A DNA stretch of 64,000 nt from Aldrovandia affinis (GCA_029706075.1 JAINUG010000026.1:913001-977000); one strand, 5' to 3'; positions 25,144 through 42,786 are shown, counted from the stretch's first letter. Notes: generated from the letters alone by a model not told the origin. Translations and numbers: made by a program.

Positions 25144-27800
25144 CTCTGAGCTAAACTCACCAGGCCAATGGAAGTATTTATAGGCACACACCCTCCTCCC
25201 ACTGTGACCTCTCGAACCTTAGTCCAACTCTCTCTACTTTACATAACAACAGCACATCTTTACTGAGGCTCCTCACGCTGACAGTTGATTGTGTGATTAA
25301 TCAGAGGTGTTACTCCAGCTGGAACTCTGTAATCATTTCATGGATAGTCTCTCTGACGATGGCAGGGTCTTCTGTTCCTGCCCGACTCTGTGTGCGCGCA
25401 CGTGTATGTGTGTGGCTGCCTGGCTGCCTAGAATCTAATTTCTCAGGACTGGAGGAGTCTCCCTGACCTGCTCCTGACCTTCACAGTCACAATAAAGACA
25501 ATAAAAGCAGCCCTGCCATGCCTCTCCCCAACTGAGTGCAAGGGATTGTGGGATTAGGGATGTTTTGGTCTCTGTGATGCAAACAAGCACACTGGGAATG
25601 TACAGCCATTAATGCTGTTGGTTTTCCGACAACAGGCTGATGAACACATAATGGTAATGACAAGTATTTATACCAAACGGTATTACATTCCAAAAGCATA
25701 CTACACAAAGGCGTGAAGAAATTAATCTGCCCTAAATGTCAGATTTGACACTTCAGATACATCTTCATATCTACAAACTATTGCCAAACATACACACACA
25801 GTAAGAACAATATACGCGTATGAACAGGAGAGCAGTAGGCCTCTATTCACAGACACAGTGGGCAGACAGGGAGGGAAGGGGGACTTGTGTTATTCTGCTA
25901 GTGAGGGTCATTGCAGCTGATGCCCTCTAAACCCAAGAAATAAACGCAGGAATGGGAGTAGAGACAGGAATATCCCTCCACCCAAGACACTCTCCCCTCT
26001 TAGGCAGCTCCAATTACACTGCAGGCAGTAGGGGGATGGCAGGACTCTGCTCCAGTCTGGGACACCCAGGAATGCCGGAGGACGGGTCAGGACCACAATA
26101 CAATGTCACTGTCACACAGAGTTTGCTGTTAACTCTACCTCTCAGTGACATCAACTGCTTAAGATGCAGACAGAACCAAACCAATGTGCGATACTCACGT
26201 GTGTGCAAAACAACACAAGGCTGTTAGGCTGCTTATTAAATGGTCAGCTGGACATGGTGGCCAAGCTGTGACATGGTTGTCATAGTAACAGGTATGCATA
26301 AGGAGGTGAGATGTGGAGACGTCCCCCTCTGACTTCCCACCCACTGACAGACTACGGACAGCCACACCCTCCTCTCTCGCCTACAGATAGGAGTTCTGAC
26401 GACCACACATTCCTCCCTCACCTACTGAGATTGCAGAGTGTACCACACCAGGGTGCTACACTTCTTATGGTCATAGTTACAGCAAACACAACCCCCAGAA
26501 AAAAGAATCAGTCCTTCTTTGTGGCCGTGGGCTTTTTCTTTTATTTGCAGAGATCAGCTATAAATTCAGACATTTATGGCTGTTCCAATGAAGGCAGAAT
26601 GACCTTTTTCCAAGAAAGCGATTGCTTAAAAAGGGCAGGAACATTGTAGTTGTGCACAAGACAATAGCTGCCATAAAAGTCCTCGGTAGCTGGAGGATAG
26701 AAGCGGTGATTCACTTGGGTTAAGATGTAAGCAACAAGACTGATCAACTACAGTGCAGAATGAAAAAGCAACAAAGCCACACAGTATTCTATTCTATTAA
26801 CCTTTATGGCCATGCATGTTCTGATTATTATTTTTGTAGATGGAACCACAACCTTCAGGGAACAGTATGTACAACTGAAAAGTTATTGTGGATGATATCC
26901 CGCTTTTTTCCCCATGCCCTACTAACAGGGCATTCACACTTGCCTTTTATTTAAACAATATTTATGTTACTTGGGTGTGGGGGGGTTTATTATTTTCCAC
27001 ATTCCTTAATCCTGTCTCATACACCTTTAAGTAGGTGAGGCATCGGTTTCAATATAAAACAGCGGCAAATATATGTCCCTTCGGTTAAAAGCCACTGCAA
27101 TTCCAAGCCCAGTCCTATAAATCGATGTCACCCACAGCTGCGACTGTGTTCAAGGACAAAAAAGATTTAAGTCTATGGTTGAATGGCCGTTCCATTAAAA
27201 TTGACAATATCACAAGTAATTTAGCTATCCCATATTACTATAAAAATTATTTTAAAAGCAAATAACACGACAATACGTATCAGATTCTTTTCAATCTACA
27301 AATCGAAACACAATAGCCAACACACTTTGATACATGGATAGTTGCAACAATAACCACAGCTGTTGAACAGATATCGTCGGACGTCCGCCTCACACCAAAG
27401 CACCATAGAAATGCATCCTCAGTAATGGCCACGGATCACTAGGGGATTGTGGTCAGCTACGTGTCATATTGTGAGTGTATGATTATAAACGACTGTTCGT
27501 ATTTTAACACCACCACACGGATGAGACAACGCATGGAATATTGATAAATACCCTACAACGCTGAGATGAAACGCACAGATGATAATGCCGCTTTCCTTTT
27601 CAACTCAGCGCCAAATAACACTATCACCGGTTACATAATTTTAATTTGGGTGTAAACGAGTAACCTCTAAGGCCATGTTATTACATTTTCTTCAACAGAT
27701 AATATTTTCTGTGCCAATGCGTTTAGCTTGAGGGACGTGTGGGAAGCTGCCCTTCTTCACTCCGCTGTCTTGTTGTGTTACTGGAATACTGCAGTGCACC
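25144..27800. other. Repeat-poor part of app intron 1, nothing recognised
   Basis: This single-copy sequence lies between the tandem duplication and the YY1-type motif. It contains no transposon ends, long ORFs or splice-bounded ORFs that I recognise. Such repeat-poor sequence near a first exon often holds enhancers, but nothing in the bases proves it here. Confidence 0.4.
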
Positions 27801-27811
27801 GCCGCCATCTT
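27801..27811 (-). promoter_or_regulatory. YY1-type motif overlapping an ATG
   Basis: On the minus strand this reads AAGATGGCGGC, an exact match to the YY1 consensus. That motif is typically found just downstream of transcription starts of housekeeping genes. It lies about 1.25 kb inside app intron 1 in a repeat-poor stretch. The ATG opens a 38-codon frame (MAAVHCS...) with no recognisable homology, so I annotate only the motif, not a gene. Confidence 0.35.
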
Positions 27812-29047
27812 ACTTATGTCTCGCTCCATCCTCTTTTTACTCAAAATGTAATAGCCTGGCGGACAAGAGAACATTTCCACATCCACGAAGTACGAAGACG
27901 CGAAATGCAAGCCCCTTTTAGCTATCAGTAACCATTCCGTTTTCGAACGGACCATATTAAAAGGTGAAAATCCCAAATATTCACACAAAATACGAGCAAA
28001 TTGCTACTTTTTACACTGTTCAAACACGCCCAGAAGCTAACAAAACACCACCTATAATTTGGATTAAACGCGAACTGCTTAACAGTTTGCATATTCACCA
28101 GCGGACAATCAATCTGTACGTTAATTGTTATCCATTTCCATGTACAGCCAACGTGGAATATGCGTGTAGACTACTGTATCTAGCTGAGCAGATGAAAACA
28201 ACGCATATTTGCATTGCAGTCCAATTTGTATTGGCGCGACTATATTAAGTCCCCACAGTGCCTCGTTGTTCTACGTAGTCAATATAATTATCAAGTAGTG
28301 AATGGCAATATGAGGCTTTGTAATAACGTATTTGATGCACTGCATTAAAGACCGTTGTGGCCGTAATCGAAATCGGTTCAATGTTCTAGAAAACACGCAC
28401 ACCCCAATAAAGACCCAGATCAGCAATTCCCCGAAGCGCCTGAGATATTCGCGCACTGATGTATTCACTGCGTAAGTATCAGTTTGTTTGTTTTTTCCCC
28501 TCTGTTTCAAATGGGATATTAAACAGTATACGATATGCAATGCGAATAACACGATGGTATCAAATTAAATACTCGGATATATGAGAAGCCCCTTCCTATT
28601 CAGAGTATTGTTTTCCAAAGCAAACACTACGGGACCCGTAACTACTATAAATTCACCCAGTGTCAATCGTTCTCTTTTAAAAACTCCTGCTCCTGCTCAC
28701 ATTTGAGATGAGTGTCAATACTTGTAGTAATATTCTATAGAACACAAAAAATAAACAGGTCAAATATGCCAGATAGCCTATATGCGACCTCAGGAAAGTA
28801 AAACAAATATGATGGTTGCTTCTATAAAATAACAATAGGCTATAATGTATGACATATATATAATGTCACTATTGCGCAAACAGAACTATTTGCTGTATGG
28901 TTACATCGTGTTCTGTTCATGCATAATAATCTATGGGTTGGGATCGCCCGGACGCGTCTACAATAACAGCCGAAGAGATGGAAGAATAGCATACTGGAGG
29001 CTCAGCAACGATCTTCAGGCGGACCGTTTTTCTCCTGGTTTTCTTAC

Positions 29048-29107
29048 CTCAGCAGCCAATGCCGAGGTCGCCACGATCAACAGCAATAAAGCCTTGCGGT
29101 CCCCCAT
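29048..29107 (-). CDS. app: Amyloid precursor protein, coding exon 1 (signal peptide), partial
   Basis: This is the first coding exon of a secreted or membrane protein: 20 codons starting MGDRK, then a hydrophobic leucine/alanine core, ending in Ala-Ala-Glu. It is followed directly by a consensus donor (GAG then GTAAGA, intron from 29047 downward). In vertebrate APP, exon 1 encodes only the signal peptide and ends in phase 0 on the Glu preceding Val-Pro, the same layout as here. The assignment leans on position: the next genes upstream on the same strand are cyyr1 and adamts1, as on human 21q21. APP is a type I membrane glycoprotein processed by secretases, with roles in adhesion and synapses. 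Exon 2 was looked for by eye at lower coordinates and not found, so it should lie beyond the left edge. Teleosts have two app genes (appa, appb) and I cannot tell which this is. An unrelated secreted protein remains possible. Confidence 0.65.
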
Positions 29108-29345
29108 GCCGTATTCCCTGTCGTGTGCCCAATGTGTAGTTTGTCGGGCTCGTTCTCTATATCCGCTGTGTCTGTCGGCTTCTATCTCGGTGCTCAGGGT
29201 GCGTGTGATGGAGAGGGATTAAAGAGGCTGCACAGCTGCGTGAGCGCCAGTCACCTGACCGGACAGCAGAGAATGGAACTGGGAGAGAGAGAGGAGGGGG
29301 GATAGGCCTGGAGAGGTGGGAGGTGTGGTGGTCCTCTGCTGTGCT
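29108..29345 (-). promoter_or_regulatory. app: Probable app 5' UTR and core promoter
   Basis: The stretch upstream of the putative app start is GC-richer than the surrounding intron. It has no TATA box at a usable distance. It contains E-boxes CACCTG (29252-29257) and CAGCTG (29233-29238) and a purine-rich GAGAGA tract on the plus strand (29282-29300), which reads CT-rich on the gene strand. Mammalian APP promoters are also TATA-less and GC-rich with an E-box/USF element, so this fits, but no TSS is visible from sequence alone. Confidence 0.4.
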
Positions 29346-30144
29346 TAAACGAAACTTTAATGATTAACGGCACGTTTCAGGAAATACACGACTACAAACT
29401 ATTTATATTTATAGATCACTCCAAGCTCTCCTATATCCAGGATGGCGTCGAATACACGAGGCATTCAGCGTATGACAGCATTGCAAACATTTAGAATGAA
29501 AATCAGCAATGCAATTTCAAGAATTAAATGGCAAATATAAGTTTAACATTGTTGTACGATTGATTAGATGTGTACATTTCACAGGTGCGAGTGTTTTTGG
29601 TTTTTTTAACACTTTTAATGGTCAGCTATGGCCATGGAGTGAGATCTTAAGTAAAATATGGCGAGAGAATTTATGGTGTGTGTACGTGTGCTGCCACCCA
29701 GTGGTCAATGGTAGAGACTGACTTCAACTGACAGGTATAATATTCTCGTGGTATTTCAAATTAGAACTGCATAATTGATATGACAGAAGCATATTACTTC
29801 AAACGGCAAATCCAGTGCGTTCTAAATGAAATGCGATATGCTTCATTTTACCTGTAATGTCGGTGTTTGAAAAAAAATCATTAGCCAATTTCAAATGAAA
29901 GAATGCAAGGCTTCACTCCTATGTATACCCTCCCAAATCCACTGCTAACAAGCTTAAATCCTGATGAATGCTTTATGCCAGATTTGCTTCAGCTGTATTA
30001 GTGTACACAGAACTCACAGGTGCAACTGGAAGTTCTTCCCATTTAGATTAAATAGAATAACACATTTTACTGCCATACACACTTTACATCAAACATATAG
30101 TACTCATAGGACACCAAAAATAACAACACAAAGGTGTTACAGGA

Positions 30145-31449
30145 GACACCATTCACAGACACTTTATTTCACATATGCTGAGTACCAAGACATTTTAAAA
30201 ACAAACAAAAAACTCTTACATTGAAAATATGCTAATCAAGCACATCTCTTCCGTAAATGGTATAAAAATGCAAAACTGAAAAAGCATTCAGGTTCTATCA
30301 ACCCGTTTAATCTTCTTCCGCATCTTCCACATGGCCAGAGGGGCTCAGTCCGTGTGATTTAATCACAGAGACTTCACCTCAACTCCCTCACTAATGCACA
30401 CTGCACACAAGTGTATTGCAGTGGGCCTGCTTCATGGATCAATGCTGCAAAAAATTCTGCACAGAATCACTGATCTTCAGACAACATGTGAATCAGCAGA
30501 TATGGTGAGCTCAGCGAATAGGACCAAGTGTCCAGACGGTTTTTAAAAAAGAGTAGTTTTGCTCAGAATCTGCAAAACAAACCCCTCTGGTACACCAGCC
30601 CATTGTCCTTCAGGACAGAGGTACTTCCATTCAATTACAGCTCAGTGCAACCTGTAAAATACAGTGTTACCTCTGAGGACCGAAAGTATCACAGTTCTTT
30701 CCAAGCAGCAAATGATGTGAAAGTGCAAGATTGTCACAAAAATAAGATGTCACAGGAAGTGATGCATTAGGCATGAGTTGTCCACGAGCTGGATTTGTGC
30801 ACCCACGCCCTTTATCGATTTCTGTTCATCATAAGTGTTGTTAACACAACTGCTGTCTCTTCACATCACCTTCCTGTCTGTTCCCATATGCCTGCTCTGT
30901 CATCATCAGTATTATCACCATCATACGGTTTCTCAAATCACACTCTTCAGCAGGGTGAGGAATAAATAAATACATAAATAAATAAATACCCCAGGCTTTA
31001 TGTGGGAGGCAGGGCACATAGAGACAGGTCTGGACCAGCAAGTTGGGTGACGCACAGAGACACATGGCACAGGCAGACACATTCTCCTCACTTGCCCAAT
31101 TTCCCTGCTGTGCCACCATCACCATTTCCCTGCCCCCACTTGGGCACTTCACAGAAGCCCTCCAGGGGCACAGTCGGGGGCCAGGCGTTCCTTTTGCCAT
31201 GGAGGATTTGGGGGGGGCAGCACATGTAAGTCAGAACACACGTCTCAATCTTACTTGGCCAAGAGGAAAGGCACCCAGGCACCTCTTTGGACCTCCTCTC
31301 CACCTCTCCATGCTTACACACACGTCATGGGTGTCAGTCAGTGTGAGTTTCAGGGCAGTCTCATACCGCTCACTGCAGTAACGTCTGCATCAATCTGGTA
31401 TGACCTCACTCTCCCATCATGCTTGGGGGCCAGCCCCGCCAAGCAGGGC
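30145..31449 (-). other. cyyr1: Probable cyyr1 3' UTR
   Basis: This is unique sequence downstream of the cyyr1 stop codon, ending near a good polyadenylation signal at 30163-30168. It carries no transposon and no alternative coding potential. A (TAAA)n-like stretch lies at 30960-30988. The length (about 1.3 kb) is inferred from the signal only. It ends about 1 kb upstream of app exon 1 on the same strand, so cyyr1 termination and app initiation are close. Confidence 0.45.
30163..30168 (-). terminator. cyyr1: Candidate cyyr1 polyadenylation signal
   Basis: The minus strand reads AATAAA, preceded by a T-rich tract and followed within 25 nt by a GT-rich stretch (GTGTCTGTG...GGTGTC), the classical layout of a vertebrate cleavage site. 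Confidence 0.5.
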
Positions 31450-36702
<5,253 letters not shown>

Positions 36703-37541
36703 GCTGTCTCCCTGGTCTCTTCGCATTTTTCTTACTTTTTTCTTTTAGTTTCCCAAGATTCGTAACTTCACGAAATCCATCAGTGTGCACTACCCATAGT
36801 ATCGCATTTACATTTCCCACTCATTAAAAGTTCCCGAACTTTTAAATTATTTACAACTAACTTTCGAAGAAAACGGACCCAGCACGAGAGGAATTAGTGG
36901 CAGCTTTGCATTCCATCAAAAGACAATTTGAACCTCCAGGCCCCAGCTACGGTCTTTTCTGTCTCCACGTGTTCCGGACCCCGAAGAGTGTTGCTCTCAC
37001 TTCTTCCTCTTTTGTTTTCCTCTCTTCCTTTTCTTATTTTTCTTCCAGCTCATCTCCTCCTCCCCCTACTGCTATTTTCTCAAATTACCCTGTCAGCCAC
37101 AGTGGGAGGCGAGGACGTACTGCGCTGAGGGCGCCCGTTCCTCCGGTACAACACTGACACCGCCTCCGCCGTCACGACTCCTATCCTAGTCGGTTCAAAG
37201 AACGTTTAGCTATCATTACTGATGTTGGAGTGAATTACCTCACCATTGTCCTCGTCCAAGTACAGACTTAAACGAGGGTCATTATGATGTTTACTTTTGA
37301 TTATTGTTATATTTTGTGTGTGTGTGATTATGTCCCAGCGGGGTCTGTTTTTAGTGTGCTAGACCCTCCGTCCGCACGAAACACTTTGAAACATGTATAA
37401 CTTTCAAGATGAACAAAAAACTGTTCAGTGCTCTGTGGATATAGTAAAACACGCTGTCATACCTACCCAGACAAACAATACAAAATTGACAGACCCTAAT
37501 CAGACCGTATACATGCATATCACCATATCACACACAGGGGG
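36703..37541 (-). promoter_or_regulatory. cyyr1: cyyr1 5' flank, probable TATA-less promoter
   Basis: The flank upstream of the cyyr1 start has a pyrimidine-rich block on the plus strand (about 37000-37080) and a GC-rich block (37090-37175) with several CpG. No TATA box or other core element stands out, and no gene is seen. The next recognisable object upstream is the mariner remnant starting at 37542. Confidence 0.3.
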
Positions 37542-38397
37542 GTAGACAATAATGGAAACACCCAATGAAAAATTACTCATGAAAAAATACTTTTGAAGTA
37601 ACTAAATCACAATTTAAAAGTAGTCTTTTCATCTTAATGTTAATACTAATAACCAATATTTTTCTAGTTTTAAATCAACACTAATATGTAAGTTTCTAAA
37701 GCAACCTTAATATGTGAGTTTCGGAAACTGGTTGTAACAAATGCCAATGCGTAACCTGGTGTAATGAGCACAAAATCTGGACCTGTGAGAAATTAATATG
37801 GTCTGATGAGTTGTCTTTAATCTTCCCCCTGCATCTGGATGGGTTTATGTTTGGAGAAACCAAAGGAAGCTGTTAACTCACATTGCCTGTTCCCAACTGA
37901 CATGGTTGTTGGTGGATCTGTTATGGTATGGGAGCCATCTCGTGGAAGTCATTGGGTCCGATTATTACCCTGCATTGTAGAATTATGGCCAAGGAATTGT
38001 GGCCATTTTAGATGACCAGGTGCACCCTATAGTGCAAACATTGTTACCTCAAGATATTCCAATATTCCAAAAGTCCCCATACACACTGCTAAACGAACTC
38101 AAGATTGGTCTTATAAACACCAGGGTGAAGCCAAACACCAGTCACCAGATCTAAACATTATAGAACCTTTATGGAAAGTTCCAAAAAGTAGATTGCGGAG
38201 TAGATTTCCATCGCCTTCATCTCTCAAATAACTGGAGGCTTTCCTTCTTGAAGAATGGTCCAATATCCCACCAGAAACAGTTCAAAACTTCTATAACAGC
38301 ATTCCAAGAAGGAAGCTGTTCTGAAGGCAAAGGACAGCCCAACTCATTAGTTAATAAATTTGAATACATTGTTTGGTGTTTCCATTCTATTGTCTAC
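37542..38397 (+). mobile_element. Decayed Tc1/mariner remnant
   Basis: The inverted ends are GTAGACAATAATGGAAACACC and the inverse of GTGTAGACAATAGAATGGAAACACC. The 0.85 kb interior on the plus strand keeps only traces of a transposase (a WYGSHLVEVIGSDYYPAL-like DDE segment and a weak ENLWKV-like stretch) with many stops. It lies in the cyyr1 5' flank. Confidence 0.7.
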
Positions 38398-39846
38398 ACA
38401 TTGTATATATACAAAATGGATAAGATAACATAAGATATACTATATATATATATGTACAATATATATTTTATTGTCCCCATAAGGAAACTTGTCTTAGACT
38501 CAGTGTCGGTGCTTTACAAAAAACATAAACACGTATCACATCATACATAACTACAAACAAACATACATACATACGTAGTGCCATCAGTAAAAGCTGGAAC
38601 AAGTTATTGCACAACCCCGTCGCAGCATCATAAAACTTAATAAAATGATATGATAATAATAATACATTTTATTTTATATATAATTTTACAAGGAACATTT
38701 CAAAGTAAATCTCAAAGGAGTTGTTAGTAGTAAATGTCAGAAGGTTGATTGTTTGAATCTGGCATTGGACACTTGCGGACAGTATTCACTTACCATGAAT
38801 CACTTCAGTTTATATTCAGCCGTATAAATGGATAATGTGCCCGATGAGAGCTATGTATGTCATTATGAAAAATGGGGTCTGCTAAGCTAATAAATATCTA
38901 TGCTGAGACTGATGTTGTGGCAGGCAATATAACCACAAGGTAGAGAAGGGTAGAGAATAACTACACTACATTTTTCCACTGGGTAGCACACAAAGCCAGG
39001 ACTTACAGTGTCATCGTTTGTGCTCCACTATGTACCCCTCATAGTTCCCTATTCCAGCTGCAGTTTCTGTACAGAATAGTCCTAGCTGGACTGTTATATA
39101 ACACTGAACTGCTTTAAACTTAGCCAGATCCTCTGTTTATACCCAGGGTGTAACCACATATTAAACACTGGGGGGGACATAATGAAAGGGACTGTTTTAT
39201 ACCGCCATTGTTCCTCTGAGTAGGGAACATATGTAAAAATGTCAAGTGTGCAAGTCATCCTTGGTAAGGGCATTGAACAAATTAATACAAAAATATTTAA
39301 AAAATATCCCACCCGTGTGCCTCAGTTTGGGGCAGACTGGTCCCTATAGCTGAGACATTGCATTTTCGAGCCTCGGCTATGTCATTGGCTCACAGTGCGA
39401 CTCTGCAGTGGCAGGACAAAATTTGTCCTGAACCACCAGGGGTGGGGAGAGCACCCAGGCTCCCACAGGCTACTAGTTGTCATCAGTGAGGGAAACACTT
39501 ATCTGATTGGTGCCAACTATCCTGTAGTACTGTGTGGCCTGTGGTGTGTAAAATAGTCGCTGGCTTGTGGGTGAGTACATCGTAGGAGTGCACATGCTTC
39601 AGCTGCAGTGCTCCTTTCACAGGGTATGGATGGCACAGTGGTGGCTCAAGAGGAACAATGGAAAATCGAAACCTTGGGAAATTGTAAGCATTACTTTGAG
39701 CACCGAATTGGGAAATGTTGCAATATTGCATTGATAACAAAATTTGGACCAAAAAGAGTCCAATGCCAAGGAGATAAAGCTTGTTTTGAGATTGATAATA
39801 GTAGTATGTAACTCGTATTTTATTTGCTTCTGTTTTCATGTTGATT
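38398..39846. other. Spacer; possible LINE tail, no gene
   Basis: This is AT-rich sequence between cyyr1 and the next transposons. It includes a TA-rich stretch (38430-38470) and TTTATTGTCCCCATAAGGAAACTTGTCTTAG (38467-38497), which resembles the 3' end of fish LINEs. Nothing else was recognised. Confidence 0.35.
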
Positions 39847-40260
39847 CTATTTAAAATTTCTAGTGGCCTTGCAGACCTTCCCCTTTGGGGGATTCACATC
39901 CCAACTGCAGGTCTTCTCAATTCTTCCCCCCCGTTGGTGGGATGAGCTACCGACAACTGTCAGAATGGAAGAATTGCTCCCCATTTTTAGGCACCACTTC
40001 AAACTGTATCTTGGATCTCTGAACCCAAACCAGAACACTCTCTCTCTTTGTAATTAATGTTATAGCACTTTTATTATTGACTCATTTTATTTTATCCCCT
40101 CACTATGGCATTTGTACATGACAGTATCTTTACTTTACCAGTTTTATACAATAACGCTTTGTTTCATTTGTGTTAGACAATTTCTCAATTTATTCTGCTC
40201 TTATTTGAGCTTTATATAACGTCCATTTATCTAGTTAAAGTCTGTTAAATTAATAAATGT
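39847..40260 (+). mobile_element. L2-like LINE 3' end
   Basis: A plus-strand frame (39863-40057) contains LPPRWWDELPTTVR and LLPIFRHHFKLYL. These correspond to the WNxLP..VR...L..FR..LKTYL pattern at the C-terminus of L2 LINE ORF2. An AT-rich tail follows, as expected for the 3' UTR. Only the last part of the element is present. Confidence 0.65.
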
Positions 40261-40448
40261 AAATAAGAAGTGGACTCTGAAATATGAAGTCAGTGCCCCC
40301 CCAGCGGTTGAAATGTATATTACACCATGCCCAAGAAATTCGAGTGCGAGTGATGGCAATATGGCAGGCATATGAGATCCATACGCTCATCCTTAGTGAT
40401 GATGTAAAGTTAGCATGTGTGTCTGTGTTCTGTGTGTGCACAGAACAT

Positions 40449-41019
40449 TGTGGTGTCCCCAGGGGTTGGGCGACACGCACGGACCTTGCAGAGGGCGAAG
40501 ACAAGTTCAAGAACACAGAGGAGGCAGTATTCAAACACAAAATGATAATTTATTATACTACCACTTGACAACACAAAACAAAGGGTGGGGTCTTCGGAGG
40601 AACACAAACACAAAGTCCACAAATCCTTATCTCGTTGTCAAAGTCCAATCCAATTCCAAAATCCAGTTCCAAGTCTGCAATCCAGTCCGTAGTCAAATCC
40701 AAAGGGGGGTCCTCAAACAATCCAATTTCACACACAAAAACACTTTCTCCAAATACTGGCTGGTCAATAGACTTCACAGTACTCACTCTTACAAACACAC
40801 TCAGCAACTCCTTCACAAACACGTTCCTACTCCTCTCCCAGTGTGATGGGAATCAGCCCATTAAATAGGCCTCAAAATGGCTTTCAGCTGGTCGTTAGTC
40901 CCATCACTTTCACTTGGCTCAGGTGTGACTGTGGCCTGCTGGGAAATGTAGTGTTTCTTGGCTCCCATGTGTTGTAGGCCAGGCAGCCATTTTCTTGTGC
41001 AGCCCATTGGGCTGCCACA
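40449..41019 (-). repeat. 3' LTR (minus-strand sense)
   Basis: This matches the 5' LTR along its length but is 36 bp longer. It has about 15 extra bp near its start (GCCCAATGGGCTGCA) and about 24 extra bp (40797-40821 region, a CACTCAGCAACTCCTTCACAA-like segment). It is immediately preceded by the polypurine tract. Confidence 0.85.
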
Positions 41020-41755
41020 CACCCTCCTCCTCCTCAGCTCTGACTTCGGGAGGGCTGAGCGGCCTATGTCCATCGGCCACCAGGAGGGTCCCCCTCTCCC
41101 GGTCCACTCAGGCAGTTTTCCGCCAGGGTCAAATGTCCAGATTCCATCTCCATTCATCTGAAAAAACATCTGCACGCCGTTAGGAAATGGCGAAAGTCGC
41201 TCACCTTGTTTGCCATCAACTGGCCATAGGTGGGTACTGGCTCTGGGCTTCACGGACCGGACAACCACCCCTCGGGCTCTGGGCTTCACCAACGTTCCAT
41301 GGCTCCACCAGTGCACTTTGTGCTGTTTCTGAATCCAGTGTCCATGCTTCAGCCTTTTCTTCCATGTCCCTTTTGCTTTCAGAGGGTCAAGCTCAGTATC
41401 CAGTGAAAACATGTTCCTCAACACAGAGTCAATTTTATTCCTGGATTTATTTTCCACATTTTCCTTAAAATCCCCTTTTCTTAGCCATTTCCTAGGGTCA
41501 TCCCATTCCATCATCTGCCTGTTCCGTTTCCCATTTTTCTTCTGACAAGAATTTCTGCGTTCCATTCTTCAGTCTTTTTAATTCTAGCGGAACAGAAAGA
41601 CTCACCACATTAGGAGATGGTTGGGTGTCCCACCTGACCTCAGCCATCGCCAAGAGGCTTTCCTCCACGCCATGGTCCCACCATAGCTCATCCTCTGCAA
41701 AGTGCTCCTCTAGTCCCCTTCCAAGGTCTGGCAAGCTGAGGACCATCGCTCCCAC
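40861..41755 (-). pseudogene. Trp/Lys-rich downstream ORF segments of the LTR element
   Basis: Two overlapping frames follow the coiled coil. 41498-41755 has GLEEHFAEDELWWDHGVEE. 40861-41565 has MEWDDPRKWLRKGDFKENV, KGTWKKRLKHGHWIQKQH and a Pro/Gly-rich end that enters the 3' LTR. They probably belonged to one protein with the coiled coil, now separated by frameshifts. I recognise no domain. They overlap out of frame near 41498-41565 and 41710-41755. Confidence 0.45.
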
Positions 41756-42786
41756 TTCGATTCCCCCATCTGGTCATCATCTCCTGTCAGCTCCACTGGC
41801 TGCGAGATCTCCACCTGGGTACTAGAATCTTTCACGTCAGGCTTGCGAGTCACACATTCCAATTCCTCACTCACCCTTTCCAATCGCTCTTGTAGATCCA
41901 GCAGAGTCCCGGTTTGGAGTTTCAGGACTTCACAAAATGAGTATTCTGTGGCTCGTTGCTGTGCTTCTTTTCGGTCCAGTCTCTCACTCAAGTTATTCAC
42001 TTCCTCTCGTAGTAGAGGAAGCTCTTCATTTTCCTTTTGTTCTCACAGGAGTGCTTCAGAGGTGGTTAGGTGAAGTTCCTGCTAAACAAAAATCTTCTCT
42101 TCTTGTTCCTTTAGATTAAACTTCACCTCTTCCATCTGAGCCTCCAGCTCCCGCCTTCCCTCACGCTCTTGCTCCACTCGGCTCTGGAGTTGCTCTGCCT
42201 CGGACGCATGGTTCTCCGCTGCTCTCCTTAGCTCCGCCTCCTTCTGCTCGAGCCTGGTCTGTACATCCCCCAAGGCCCTGGCATACTCCTCTTTGGCCTG
42301 GTCTTGGGACTCCTGGATGTCCAGACACTGCTGGTTCTTTCCCTCCAACATCTTGGATAGGGTTCTCACCTTTTCTTCCAGCGCCAGGTTGTGGGCCTCT
42401 ACCCGCCTCACTTCATCGACAAGGGATGCCTTCTCCTTTTCCAGCTCCCCAGCCATGATTCCCAGCGCTCTCAGGGAGTCAGTGTGCTCCTGCAGCAATC
42501 TCCCAACAGCCACCAGGTGGTGCAACTCCAAGGTCCCCAACTCAGCCTTCGTCTTGCACAGCTCAATCTGGGCACTCTGCTTCAGCTGTTGGACCTCACG
42601 GAGGGTGACACGCCATCGGTCCTCCACCATGGCTGCCTGTCTCTTCAGTCTCTGCATCTCTTCCATCATGGAGTCCGTTGCAAAAACCAAACACAAATCC
42701 TGCTGCACTACCTCCTCTTGTCTATATGTGCTGCCCTCTGCCCGCATTCTCCACCATATGTGGTGTCCCCAGGGGTTGGGCGACAC
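41710..42786 (-). pseudogene. Coiled-coil ORF inside the LTR element
   Basis: One reading frame runs about 355 codons from 42786 to 41710. It is open for 234 codons (to 42082), then continues in the same frame through a TAG and a TGA. The sequence is rich in Glu/Lys/Gln/Leu with heptad spacing (pieces MMEEMQRLKRQAAMVEDRW, LREVQQLKQSAQIELCKTK, LEEKVRTLSKMLEGKNQQ, LSERLDRKEAQQRATEY), a long alpha-helical coiled coil. The first codons lie in the LTR; a second Met (MRAEGSTYRQ) sits on the primer-binding-site region. It does not look like standard gag. It could be a derived gag, a captured host coiled-coil gene, or an element-specific protein; the sequence does not decide. Confidence 0.6.

Larger units (their letters stand above)
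1..29047 (-). other. app intron 1 (5' part), no other supported gene
   Basis: If the exon at 29048-29107 is app exon 1, the whole left part of the window is its first intron, which is also very long in mammals. I found no further exon, no conserved domain other than transposon proteins, and no RNA gene. The intron holds microsatellites (1-4.2 kb), a large tandem duplication (4.2-25.1 kb) and a repeat-poor stretch next to the exon (25.1-29.0 kb). The individual elements are listed separately. Confidence 0.5.

Noticed and set aside
27692..27805. Small protein gene starting MAAVHCS
   Set aside because: It has only 38 codons, a weak possible donor (CCA then GTAACA), no known homologue and no second exon found. 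Only the promoter-like motif is kept.
1..29047. app exon 2 or other app exons on the minus strand
   Set aside because: I looked for the LLAEPQ/AMFCG and EGILQYCQE coding patterns by eye and did not find them. A profile search of this interval would be decisive.
36897..37157. Plus-strand ORF opposite cyyr1 exon 1
   Set aside because: Ser/Pro-rich translation of a pyrimidine tract, with no domain and no evidence of a divergent gene.
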